Source of the DNA: Polystyrenella longa
GTDB lineage: Bacteria; Planctomycetota; Planctomycetia; Planctomycetales; Planctomycetaceae
Direction of reading: 5' to 3'
Length of the DNA: 64,000 bases
Assembly: GCF_007750395.1 (NCBI RefSeq)
Contig: NZ_CP036281.1
Coordinates: 3,743,001-3,807,000, forward strand
Below, piece by piece: positions 46,632 through 54,911 of the stretch. Positions within the stretch are counted from its first letter, which is position 1; every line of letters starts with the position of its first letter. The notes beneath the pieces are model-generated. The model did not search any database and was not told the origin of the DNA. It saw nothing but the letters and a program-made list of their open reading frames with translations. Position numbers and translations under genes: made by a program.

Positions 46632-48390
46632 CTCTAGTTGCGTCTTGAACCGATTCATCAAAGACGAAGCGGTCTTCACTCATGCGGCGCGTGATTTCGT
46701 CAATCATAGCCTGTCGGTCAATCGGCTTGGACAGGTAGGCATCACACCCCGCCTTGATGCAGGAGGATTCATCCCCCTTCATTGCGTGAGCGGTCACAGC
46801 GACTATGTGGCCCGGATATTGTGCATCACGTAATTTGCGGGTTGCCGTGTATCCATCCATTACCGGCATCTGCATGTCCATCAAAACGAGATCGTAAGGT
46901 TCGCCCGACATCCAACGATCAATCGTTTCTTCCATTCCAATTTTTCCGTTCCCGGCAATATCGACTGTAAACCCTGCTTTTTTGAGTAGGAAAGAAATCA
47001 GTCGCTGATTATCGAGTCCATCTTCCACCAGCAATATCCGTCCCGTTCGGTTTGCCTGAGAAGCGGCGATGGGGGCGTCCATATTGTCGGAAGCACCCTC
47101 GGTTTTCAGCGAGGATTGTTTGATCACTTCCGGGCAGATCCAGAATTGAAAACGGGACCCTTCTCCCAAATCGCTCGATACGTTCACGTCTCCACCAAGT
47201 AAGCTGGCGATTGTTTTCGTTATCATCAGCCCCAGTCCCGTCCCACCGTATTTACGAGTCGTTGACGAATCGGCTTGGCCAAACGGTTGGAAAATGCGTT
47301 TCATCTGTTCGATCGACATACCAATGCCAGTGTCAATCACTTCGAAACTCAATCGGCTCTCTAGCTCATTATGCTGCACTACGAGCCGAATCTTCCCGTT
47401 CTCTGTGAACTTGATGGCGTTCCCTACCAGATTAACCAAGGCTTGTTTCAAGCGTGTCGGATCAGTTCGAATTAACTGCGGGATCTCCCCTTTAAACTCG
47501 GGGACCAGTTGCAAGTTTCGAGATGCGGCACGTTCTGAAAGTAATTCCTGCACTTCTTCGACGATCTTACGTGGATTGGTTTCTCGGTACTCGAGTTCCA
47601 ACTTACCTGCTTCTACTTTGGAAAGATCAAGAATATCGTTTATCAATGCCAAGAGATGAGAACCATTCCGATGGATGGTTTCGACTGCGTGTTGCTTCTC
47701 TTGAGGGGAGACATCTTCATCTCGTAGAACTTCACTAAATCCGAGAATAGCCGTCAGCGGAGTACGAATTTCATGGCTCATATTCGCCAGAAATTCCGAC
47801 TTCGTCGCGTCGGCCTGTCGCAGCATTTCGTTTGTGGAAATTAGCCCCGGAAGTTCCAGCGCTTTGGGAATCAGTTTGAACAGAACAACCAATGTCACCA
47901 GCGAAACCATGGCGGTCGCCAGTTTTAACAGACCGGCGACACGGTACAGCGGATAATAAAAAATGATCGCTTCGAGTAAGTGCCCTGCCCCGCAAAACAG
48001 AATGAATGCGGCAAACAGGAAGAAGATGCTATTAAAAGGAATGTCTCTCCGCTTCCGAATGAAGTAGAGCAAAGAAACTGGAATTCCAAAATAGGCGATA
48101 AAGATTCCGAGATCAGAAATGATATGCAGCCATCCCTCCATTGAAGACCATTGACCACAATTCCATCTCGCAGGATAACTTGAAGTGTCAAACAGGTTGG
48201 AGAAGAATCCTGCCAGAGAACTTTCCACTGGACGTGCTGCCTCTGCTGTTGGCGAAATACAGAACTCAGCTCCCGCGCAGCAACTGCTGCGGTCAATTTC
48301 TCCATAGGCATGCGTCACCTCTCCCGCCAGCAAGGCGAGCAGAGCGCAGATAACTAAAGCAGATTGTCGTAGACCGGTAAAAACGGTCAT
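46618..48390 (-). CDS. Hybrid histidine kinase with ethylene-receptor-like membrane domain
   Basis: A 590-residue sensor (ATG at 48390, GGAGG upstream). Order: signal/TM, a cysteine-rich exported stretch (32-80), an ethylene-binding-like membrane domain of three helices (about 88-180), HisKA (FLANMSHEIRTPL, H206), HATPase (NLVGNAIKF, GIGMS, GTGLGL), and a receiver (D505 in LMDMQMP). The membrane part SDLGIFIAYFGIPVSLLYFI ... FCGAGHL has the D, Y, CxxxH layout (D93, C133, H137) that binds copper/ethylene in ETR1-type receptors. The last four residues come from repeat R1-C. No partner kinase gene nearby. Confidence 0.88.
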   Translation of the reverse strand: MTVFTGLRQSALVICALLALLAGEVTHAYGEIDRSSCCAGAEFCISPTAEAARPVESSLAGFFSNLFDTSSYPARWNCGQWSSMEGWLHIISDLGIFIAYFGIPVSLLYFIRKRRDIPFNSIFFLFAAFILFCGAGHLLEAIIFYYPLYRVAGLLKLATAMVSLVTLVVLFKLIPKALELPGLISTNEMLRQADATKSEFLANMSHEIRTPLTAILGFSEVLRDEDVSPQEKQHAVETIHRNGSHLLALINDILDLSKVEAGKLELEYRETNPRKIVEEVQELLSERAASRNLQLVPEFKGEIPQLIRTDPTRLKQALVNLVGNAIKFTENGKIRLVVQHNELESRLSFEVIDTGIGMSIEQMKRIFQPFGQADSSTTRKYGGTGLGLMITKTIASLLGGDVNVSSDLGEGSRFQFWICPEVIKQSSLKTEGASDNMDAPIAASQANRTGRILLVEDGLDNQRLISFLLKKAGFTVDIAGNGKIGMEETIDRWMSGEPYDLVLMDMQMPVMDGYTATRKLRDAQYPGHIVAVTAHAMKGDESSCIKAGCDAYLSKPIDRQAMIDEITRRMSEDRFVFDESVQDATRAHSR

Positions 48391-48917
48391 CGGCGTCCTC
48401 CAAGGACATTTTACTTGAGTGAATTTCTTTCGCATTTTCTAATTACGACAACTTATCGGTCGTGTCGGTCACTTTTCCGGGCATCTACCTGAATTCGTAG
48501 GCCCGAGGGAACAACCCTTTACACGACCACTCTGTGTCGCATTTCTGAACGAGGCAAACTGAACGGTGAGGTATCTAACAGCACCTTGCGCAATTAGTGC
48601 TGACGGGGGGAGCACTATCACTCCTTTCCCGAAAATGCAGGATGATCCGGTTACAGGTCAGTGAGGTAAATCCCCCATTTCAATAGGAGGCGAATACAGC
48701 ATCGATTTCCCCAAAACTCCCCAGACCGACTTAGCCCGATAGACTCTCACCCGCTTTTTTTCATCAAGGACCGCGTAGGTTTTTCAGCTGACTGGTGCGA
48801 CGTAAATCAATCACATCTTGTCGATCTGCACGCTCTTCGATAAGGTCTGGCAAGGACTTATCACGACACTCCCTTATTTACTAATTGGATTTACGTAATT
48901 AGTAAGGGAGTTACCGC
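48391..48917. other. Intergenic region upstream of the methyltransferase
   Basis: 527 bases between divergent genes. No gene found. It contains the leader hairpin at 48868-48911. Confidence 0.5.
48868..48911 (+). promoter_or_regulatory. Imperfect inverted repeat around the ribosome binding site
   Basis: 48868-48886 (ACTCCCTTA, 4-base bulge, CTAATT) pairs with 48897-48911 (AATTAGTAAGGGAGT). The GGGAG Shine-Dalgarno at 48906-48910 lies in the right arm, 7 bases before the ATG at 48918, so folding would hide it. Confidence 0.5.
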
Positions 48918-49817
48918 ATGGGGAAAATCATGTCAGACCCGAAATACTACGACTATCGCCAGAACCGCATGATCAACATCGATACGGAGGGTTGCGAACT
49001 TGTCGAATGGAAACAGAAATTTGAGACATGCCCCTTTGCTCGGCACACAAAGGGTTTCAAGATATTTTTGTCCCCTGATAAACTGGCGGCAAATGATGAA
49101 TATGCAGAATCAGATCCTTACAACGTCGAAAAACAGATCGACAGCCAATTTCACCAGCGTCGATTCGGGATCACCATCGATCTGCTGCAGCAGGCTGAGA
49201 AGCATCTGAAACGACCGTTGAAGATTCTCGATCTCGGTTGCGGCGAAGGTCACATTACCCAGCTGATGCTCGATCGATTTCCCACGGCTGAAGTTACTGG
49301 ACTCGACTACGCTGTCTCCGCAATTGAATATGCCCATGAGCACTTTCCGGACATCGACTTCTGCGTAGGCGACGCCACTTCAGGCCCCTATGCACAGGAA
49401 TACTTCGATGTGGTTGTCTGCAACAATCTGTGGGAACATGTCCCCGACCCCATGCATCTGCTGAGAGAGATGGATAAGTTCCTGAAACCGGGCGGCTTCA
49501 TCATCGTCTCGACTCCGAGTCGCTACCGCATTTCCAACTTGTTCCGAGTCTTGTTAGGAAAACCTGTCGCATTCATGTCGGAACATCATGTGACTGAGTA
49601 CACCGTGGGGCAGGTGATCGAGCAGTTTCGATTTGGTGGATTTCAGGTCATCGAAATGCTCAGCCGCCCGATTTCCACGGGCAGCCTACTGGGCCGAATC
49701 TTGAGAAAGATCATTAACATCTGGATCAACCTGATTAAATCGCATCATCAACTCGAAGCAACCGTCTTCTACCTGGCCCAAAAACCAGCAACGAAAACGC
49801 CCGGTCGATCACTTTGA
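48918..49817 (+). CDS. Class I SAM-dependent methyltransferase
   Basis: A 299-residue methyltransferase. Motif I is ILDLGCGEGH (about 101-110), then the acidic motif II (LDYA), FCVGDATSGPY, and NLWEHVPDPMHLLREM of motif IV, and LKPGGFIIVSTPS (motif V/VI). The N-terminal extension and C-terminal LRKIINIWINLIKSHHQ helix are unusual. Start ATG at 48918, or 48930 with MSDPKYYDY. Substrate unknown. It ends 200 bases before the island. Confidence 0.88.
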   Translation: MGKIMSDPKYYDYRQNRMINIDTEGCELVEWKQKFETCPFARHTKGFKIFLSPDKLAANDEYAESDPYNVEKQIDSQFHQRRFGITIDLLQQAEKHLKRPLKILDLGCGEGHITQLMLDRFPTAEVTGLDYAVSAIEYAHEHFPDIDFCVGDATSGPYAQEYFDVVVCNNLWEHVPDPMHLLREMDKFLKPGGFIIVSTPSRYRISNLFRVLLGKPVAFMSEHHVTEYTVGQVIEQFRFGGFQVIEMLSRPISTGSLLGRILRKIINIWINLIKSHHQLEATVFYLAQKPATKTPGRSL

Positions 49818-50016
49818 CTCCCTGATGAACCCCAGCTTTCCAATTTCGACTTCCGAACCCAATCCCGTTTCTCAGGGCTATTCTACATCGACCCAAGACA
49901 ATCGCCACTCGGGCCAGACTGACTCTTTTCTCCCGACTTGTAGAACAAGCTCATCTTCGATATATTCTCCGACGAAGGCCCCGGAACTTTCTCGGAAACC
50001 CTCAAACACTCTACTT

Positions 50017-50056
50017 GCCGCTGTAGCTCAGTTGGTAGAGCGACGCACTCGTAATG
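50017..50056 (+). repeat. attL: 40-bp tRNA-Thr 5' half remnant
   Basis: Identical to bases 60993-61032 in the complete tRNA-Thr. The repeat stops after the anticodon loop (GTAATG); the rest of the tRNA is missing here. This is a duplicated integration core. Confidence 0.95.
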
Positions 50057-50166
50057 AAGAGAAGCGATTTTCAGAAAACGCTTTAAACCCCTTTATTTAC
50101 AGTGTGAAACGCTTGTCACGCCCCCACTGAAAAGACGCCAAAAGAGGCCGTTTTTACCCCCTTGCT

Positions 50167-50181
50167 GGTGTCAGTGACACC
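50167..50181. promoter_or_regulatory. GGTGTCA dyad near left end (putative arm site)
   Basis: GGTGTCA-G-TGACACC, perfect dyad, 110 bases inside the left attachment repeat. The same 7-mer is present three times at the right end (60911-60936). Matches the expected layout of integrase arm-type or excisionase sites. Confidence 0.55.
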
Positions 50182-50215
50182 CGGAAATAATGACGCATTT
50201 TGTATGCGTTGCATG

Positions 50216-50248
50216 AAAAAAAGCCCGGTCAGGAATCCCCAACCGGGC
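50216..50248 (-). terminator. Terminator of the leftmost island gene
   Basis: GCCCGGT (50223-50229) and ACCGGGC (50242-50248) with a run of A before it, which gives a T-run for minus-strand transcripts. Confidence 0.75.
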
Positions 50249-50267
50249 CGAATTCATCATAATCGCA

Positions 50268-50990
50268 TCAGATCGCCTGTACGACGTTGGCTTCAGTTTC
50301 CGAGTGTTGGTTCAGGCTATTGAACTTATCGGCGAACTGGTGGGCCTCACCTTTAGAAATGTGGGCCTGAAGAACATCGCCCGCTGTCGTGATGACATTG
50401 AAGAGAGGTTTCCAGGCTGTGCGTTTTGACCTCTGCTCCAGGTAGTATTTCACATAGTCAGGACGGATCGGGCAGGCTGCAATAGCCCACGTTTTCGTTG
50501 CCTTACCCGTTTTAAGGTTTCCGATCACACTATTAATATGACCCAGTGCCTTCTTTCGATCCTCACGTGAATAACCTCCTCGCAAGCCTGTCGGGGGCAT
50601 ATCGTATTCATCAATCGGGCTCCAGCCGTTTGGAACTTGAATCCTCAACGTGGAATACATCTTCTTACGAGGCACACACACGTACCAAACATAAACGGTA
50701 TCGCTGTCGATTCGTGCCTTCATAGTTGCCCGATTCAGTGCCGCTGTGATTTCGGCAGTTACGGAATATTCCAGAGGTGGAATGCATCGAGGTGATGCTG
50801 AATGTGACGTTTGAGACTGCCAATCTCGGGGCACCCGACTGACATAATAGAACGTTTCGAGCAGAACCGGCGCCGGATACTTAATCGGAGCCGTTTTGTC
50901 CGGCGCATTGGCAACGTTGCCAGGGGAAGCGGGGTCGGTCAATCGACTTGAGGCATGACCATTAAGCGAGGTTTGGGGAATCGTAGTCAT
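50268..50990 (-). CDS. Hypothetical island protein
   Basis: A 240-residue protein starting at ATG at 50990 (MTTIPQTSLNG). An in-frame ATG at 51047 is not used here because a folded DNA/RNA element covers it. Segments VWYVCVPRKKMYSTLRIQVP and KALGHINSVIGNLKTGKATKTWAIAACPIRPDYVKYYLEQRSKR are basic and suggest nucleic-acid binding; no family recognised. It lies at the far end of the element from the integrase. Confidence 0.6.
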   Translation of the reverse strand: MTTIPQTSLNGHASSRLTDPASPGNVANAPDKTAPIKYPAPVLLETFYYVSRVPRDWQSQTSHSASPRCIPPLEYSVTAEITAALNRATMKARIDSDTVYVWYVCVPRKKMYSTLRIQVPNGWSPIDEYDMPPTGLRGGYSREDRKKALGHINSVIGNLKTGKATKTWAIAACPIRPDYVKYYLEQRSKRTAWKPLFNVITTAGDVLQAHISKGEAHQFADKFNSLNQHSETEANVVQAI

Positions 50991-51362
50991 TGGGATGACT
51001 CCTTCCGATGCACGCTGCGAACAGCGCACAAAAAAGAACCCGCACATGCATTGGCGTTCTCAGGCGGTGTTGAGCCGCCTTGGGGGCATTGCTGCTACCC
51101 CACACCCGCGCATGTGCGGATTCTTGCTTTCAACTTTGTTTTTGAGATCAACATGTCTTTCGACTTTGAGAGAGTGGGATTATGCCGCTCTGGTTGTAGG
51201 GTTGTCAAGACTGCACAGCCGAAAACCAGAGTTGATGACCTTCCACTTCACAGTAATTGTTGTATTATCTGGTATGGTAATTTGTGCAGTTAGCAAATCC
51301 CAGTTATCATCTAAAGAGCTGATTGAAAACGATGTATTGTACTCTGAGTAAGCACTGGCTAT
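50991..51362. other. Folded non-coding region of the island
   Basis: 372 bases between divergent genes. It contains the three-stem element at 51040-51119 and an additional GCTG/CAGC hairpin with a 4-base loop at 51014-51025. Confidence 0.5.
51040..51119. other. Three-stem (clover-like) inverted-repeat element
   Basis: Outer 10-bp perfect arms: CCGCACATGC (51040-51049) and GCATGTGCGG (51110-51119). Inside are two hairpins: AGGCGG/CCGCCT (51062-51067, 51075-51080) and TGGGG/CCCCA (51081-51085, 51098-51102). It could be an RNA leader of the 50268 gene or a DNA structure used in replication or packaging. Confidence 0.5.
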
Positions 51363-52061
51363 ATGAAATTTGAAATCATTGATGCGATTAACTTATTGGT
51401 ACCTGGTTTAATAGCAATGTGGATCTTTTATGGTCTCACTCCGCACCCTAAACCACCACACGCAGAGCAAGTCATGCAGGCGCTTATTTTTACATTACTC
51501 GCTCAACTCTTCATGATCCCCGTGCGGGGTATATTTTATTTATGTGGATTGGTCTCGACTTTCTCCGAGTGGCCAGATAGCGGCGAATCATTACTTGCAG
51601 CCTTTGGTGGGTTCTCATTAGGGCTTCTACTTTCGGCTTGCGCAAACAATGACTATCCGCATAGTCTTTTTCGTAGAAAAACCCTCACATGGAGAGAAAA
51701 GGGTGAGAACTCTTCAGCTCCTTATTGGACACAAAAAAATTCATATCCACACGAATGGCACGCTGTGTTTGCCAAGGACTTTGGGTATGCAACTCTTCAT
51801 CTAGCAGACGAACGAATGCTTCACGGATGGATTAAACAGTATCCCGACGATCCTTTTAACGGTTTTTTCTATATTACGAATTTAAGTTGGATTAAATCCG
51901 ATGGCTCAGAATCAATACTGAAAGGCACTCGCGGGATGCTGGTTCCAGCAAAAGAAGTTGTTTTACTTGAGCTTTTCGAAGATCCAACTTCTGCAGCAAC
52001 AGAGGATAGTGACGATGCAAATGATGAATCAATAAACACCTCTCCCAATAAAATCACTTAA
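51363..52061 (+). CDS. DUF6338-type membrane protein (probable island cargo)
   Basis: A 232-residue protein on the opposite strand to the phage genes. The start AINLLVPGLIAMWIFYGLTPHPKPPHAEQVMQALIFTLLAQ, with helices at about 10-25, 38-66 and 75-95, fits the DUF6338 family; the rest (WTQKNSYPHEWHAVF, GFFYITNLSWIKSDG, TRGMLVPAKEVVLLEL) is its cytoplasmic domain. Family function is unknown. Composition is more AT-rich than its neighbours. A small gene with its own Shine-Dalgarno follows 34 bases later. Confidence 0.75.
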   Translation: MKFEIIDAINLLVPGLIAMWIFYGLTPHPKPPHAEQVMQALIFTLLAQLFMIPVRGIFYLCGLVSTFSEWPDSGESLLAAFGGFSLGLLLSACANNDYPHSLFRRKTLTWREKGENSSAPYWTQKNSYPHEWHAVFAKDFGYATLHLADERMLHGWIKQYPDDPFNGFFYITNLSWIKSDGSESILKGTRGMLVPAKEVVLLELFEDPTSAATEDSDDANDESINTSPNKIT

Positions 52062-52095
52062 TTAGCAGTTCTCTAAAACTTTAAAGGAGTATTCA

Positions 52096-52248
52096 GTGCC
52101 ACCTGAGAAACCAATCAAAGTAACCCACGTAATCCGACCAGATGATCCCGGGACTAAAAAGGGTGGGGTGAATCCTCGAGCTCCTATTCCCAGAGAGGAA
52201 GGATCTAGGCAGGTACCCCCCCCTCCTCAAAAACCGAAGGATAAATAA
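52096..52248 (+). CDS. Small proline-rich protein after the DUF6338-type gene
   Basis: A 50-residue protein starting at GTG with AAAGGAG 7 bases upstream (short, so easily missed). It is basic and proline-rich (PPEKPIKVTHVIRPDDPG, VPPPPQKPKDK) with no cysteines. Tight spacing to the DUF6338-type gene suggests a two-gene unit. Function unknown. Confidence 0.6.
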   Translation: MPPEKPIKVTHVIRPDDPGTKKGGVNPRAPIPREEGSRQVPPPPQKPKDK

Positions 52249-52263
52249 CCAGTTTTGTAAACC

Positions 52264-52296
52264 CCCCGTCCAGGCGATATGAAAACCCGGACGGGG
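52264..52296 (+). terminator. Hairpin between convergent cargo and capsid genes
   Basis: CCCCGTCC (52264-52271) and GGACGGGG (52289-52296). No U-tract, so a Rho-assisted or mRNA-end hairpin, usable from both sides. Confidence 0.5.
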
Positions 52297-52351
52297 AAGT
52301 GTGACCCAGCAGACGAGGAATAGAGCGTCTACCGGGGAACTACAAGAATCG

Positions 52352-54352
52352 TTATGCGGCCGCCCCTTTGGATTTCACGCCGCCGCGGGGATCACCCATG
52401 GCAACGCCGAAATCGAAGTAGCTTCGCATTTGCATTCCCAGCGTATCGAAGCTGGTGTCTGCTGTTTCAATGAACGGTGACTTGCGACCTCCCAGAAATG
52501 CCACTTCCATGACCGCGACGTCATTGCCATTCGTAAGCAGGTACCAGGCGGAAGCACTGGCGCCGCTCAAGTTCTGACTGTTCAGCCAGGGAGTCGCTAC
52601 TGCTTTGTAGGCTCCGGCGTGTGGGTTGCCTGATGGCGTGGGAGTGTTGGCCGTCGGATTAATCTCAACCGTCGTGTCACGGACAATCTGGCGGGCTGTC
52701 GTCTTCAATGTCGACGGTACCAGCAAGATTTCAGGGTTGATCAAAATCGGATCGCCGTTTTCATCGACTTGATCAGTGAAGTATTGATCGGCCTCAGTCA
52801 GGCTGTCGATCGAGAGCACAGAATCAGCCCCGTCGAAATAGTTGTTGTTGCCCGCCGCGAAGAAGTTACTCGGGTTGCTCAACAGCAGCGTGTAAACTTC
52901 TTTCTCCAATTTGATCGCCGCCATGCGGCCCATGATCGCAGGGAGTTGAGATAGGGCTGAAAGGTCGTCATTGATCATCATCTCGCGTGTGATCGAAATG
53001 ATAGCTCCGGATGTTTCCAACTTCGAAGTGTATTCCTGCTCTTGCAAGCTCACGTGTTTCAGCTCACCCGACGGGGCGATTTGTGAAAACTCCCCTTTAC
53101 CAGTCAGCCGATAACGAGTGTGCTGTTTGAAGTCGCTGTTCGACTCGACTCTGCAGAAGTGCTGCCAGGTCGTATTCACCGCATTGTAGGCCGACAACAT
53201 AGATTTGTTGGCGACGTTCGAGACGATACCAGGCAGGGAGACCGTCGAGAAGTTCGCTTGCAGCGATTGATTCGCAGAGAATGCCGCCTTGATTGTGTCG
53301 ACGGTGATTCGATTTCCAGAGGGGTTGTGTCGGCCTGCTGCATTGAGAACGGAAATCAGAACGTCATGGAGTCCAACGTTTTGATATTTGGACGATAACG
53401 CCGCCTCAATGGTCCGTTCGTCGTAATGCTGGCCGGCTTGTTCTTCTGTCAGTCCGCAACTGAAACACAATGCCGCTTCCAGAATCTGCCCTTGAGTAGT
53501 GTGGTTGCTACTTCCACCGCCAACGCCAGCCGGTGCGGTTGGTCGACCAGCTCGAAGGACCTCCAGTTCCGTTTTCTGAACATCCCAGCCCTCGCCAATC
53601 GCCTTGGCCTGAATCTTGGGGTATTCCCCGTTACAGGCTTCGATGACGCCAGCAATGCGGGCACGTTCATTCTCAACAGTACGTTCGTCAGCTTCGGTGA
53701 TATTGTTCCCGCTGGCGTTCAACGTCGTCACAGGTGCTGTAACGTTTTTCTCTTGAGTCTGGTTCGTAGTGTCGCCACTTTCGGTCGTTGTAGATTTACC
53801 CGACATGTATATTTCTCCTGAGTGAAAGTTAGCCGCGATGCGAACCAGGGTCTCGGGATCGGCTCCGATGGTCACAATCGAAATCTCATTGAGTTTCGAC
53901 TTACGTGCAACCATGAAGGGATGATCGGCCTTTATCGCTTTGCCGTTTACGTAGATAGTTTGATTAACAGGGACGCGCTCAATCTCTTGAACCACAGTCC
54001 CCACAGAACATTGAAATTGAACTCCGCTTTTGTGCAGTCCGATCACTTCGGATGCTTTAGCAGAGGCAGAAGAAAGAATCCCGGTTGCCCAGACTTGGAA
54101 GTCACGAACAATCGCGTGACCGTAACCGACCGTTGAACTCAGGGTGTTTTCATGGTCGACCAGAAAAGGAATCTGGTCGGATATGGTGAGCCCGTTCAGG
54201 TCGATGATGACGGGGGTTTCCCATCCAGCAACGCGAAGAAAGCCACCCGTATAAGCGAGCAGGTCGATTTTGACATCGCCGTTTTGCTTCGCTTCCAGGA
54301 CGGTCTCAGTCGCCGCTGTAATCATCATCTGTTGTTCGGGCATGGTTACCAT
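52352..54352 (-). CDS. Prohead protease-major capsid fusion protein
   Basis: A 666-residue protein. The ATG at 54352 overlaps the previous stop (TAATG), so it is coupled. Residues about 25-180 are a prohead-protease-like domain with histidine H67 (FLVDHENT) and serine S116 (FQCSVGTV), as in S78/Mu-type maturation proteases. Residues about 195-330 are a disordered/helical linker, probably a scaffold removed on maturation. Residues 340-666 resemble Mu gpT-type major capsid proteins (ISITREMMINDDLSALSQLPAIMGRMAA). In one protein they could build a procapsid alone. It is the only structural phage gene seen. Confidence 0.85.
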   Translation of the reverse strand: MVTMPEQQMMITAATETVLEAKQNGDVKIDLLAYTGGFLRVAGWETPVIIDLNGLTISDQIPFLVDHENTLSSTVGYGHAIVRDFQVWATGILSSASAKASEVIGLHKSGVQFQCSVGTVVQEIERVPVNQTIYVNGKAIKADHPFMVARKSKLNEISIVTIGADPETLVRIAANFHSGEIYMSGKSTTTESGDTTNQTQEKNVTAPVTTLNASGNNITEADERTVENERARIAGVIEACNGEYPKIQAKAIGEGWDVQKTELEVLRAGRPTAPAGVGGGSSNHTTQGQILEAALCFSCGLTEEQAGQHYDERTIEAALSSKYQNVGLHDVLISVLNAAGRHNPSGNRITVDTIKAAFSANQSLQANFSTVSLPGIVSNVANKSMLSAYNAVNTTWQHFCRVESNSDFKQHTRYRLTGKGEFSQIAPSGELKHVSLQEQEYTSKLETSGAIISITREMMINDDLSALSQLPAIMGRMAAIKLEKEVYTLLLSNPSNFFAAGNNNYFDGADSVLSIDSLTEADQYFTDQVDENGDPILINPEILLVPSTLKTTARQIVRDTTVEINPTANTPTPSGNPHAGAYKAVATPWLNSQNLSGASASAWYLLTNGNDVAVMEVAFLGGRKSPFIETADTSFDTLGMQMRSYFDFGVAMGDPRGGVKSKGAAA

Positions 54353-54864
54353 TAGATTTCGACTCCCATCGTTTCCAGCTTGACCAGAACGCATTCGTGC
54401 AATAACTGGCGAACAGCCGGGTTCTCATCCCGTTTGAGCATCAACAGCAGGTCTTCGAGAGTGTAGTTCCCGGTCGCCTGCAACATCTCTTCTTTGGCTT
54501 CGACAGAGTGAGAGAGTTCGGTCTGAATTCGATAGGCCGTTTTTTTGGCGTCATGCAATTTGTTCGGGGCTGGCTTCCACCGCTCCCGGTTTTCAAGTGC
54601 CGCGAGTAGGCAACAAATATCGCAAGCCGACCAGCACATTCGCCCGCCTTGATTCTGAGGGGGCTGCATGTATCCCTTGTCGATGAATTCATTGATCGTC
54701 TCGACAGAGCAGATATAGCCCGACGCCGAACAAAGTTCGATCACTTCCCGATTGGAAGCGGGATAGTGTGGATGAACGTCGGCAATCTTCCAACCAGGAG
54801 AGAGGCGTTCCCGGGCTTCCTGCTCGATGACTTGTCTTGGATCAGTGGTTTCAGTTGTACTCAT
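54352..54864 (-). CDS. Hypothetical island protein with HTH-like segment
   Basis: A 170-residue protein. Residues about 40-80 (SGYICSVETINEFIDKGYMQPP, then GGRMCWSACDICCLLAAL) look like a MerR-type winged helix; residues 90-165 are helical. It overlaps the capsid gene by its stop, so the two are made together; it could be a capsid accessory protein, an adaptor, or a terminase-small-like DNA-binding protein. No firm family. Confidence 0.6.
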   Translation of the reverse strand: MSTTETTDPRQVIEQEARERLSPGWKIADVHPHYPASNREVIELCSASGYICSVETINEFIDKGYMQPPQNQGGRMCWSACDICCLLAALENRERWKPAPNKLHDAKKTAYRIQTELSHSVEAKEEMLQATGNYTLEDLLLMLKRDENPAVRQLLHECVLVKLETMGVEI

Positions 54865-54911
54865 GGGGTTTGTCCTTTCGTTTCAGAAAATATAACGATC
54901 AATTCAGCAGA

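Larger units (their letters stand above)
49818..50267. other. Junction of chromosome and left end of the element
   Basis: 450 bases: chromosomal part to 50016, tRNA-Thr 5' remnant 50017-50056, then island DNA with a dyad GGTGTCA site, a small hairpin (ACGCAT/ATGCGT, 50193-50209) and a terminator. The plus frame 49825-50130 is not a gene. Confidence 0.6.

Noticed and set aside
49825-50130. Plus-strand frame of 101 residues across the left island junction
   Set aside because: It overlaps the tRNA-Thr remnant and crosses from chromosome into the island, and it has no family features.
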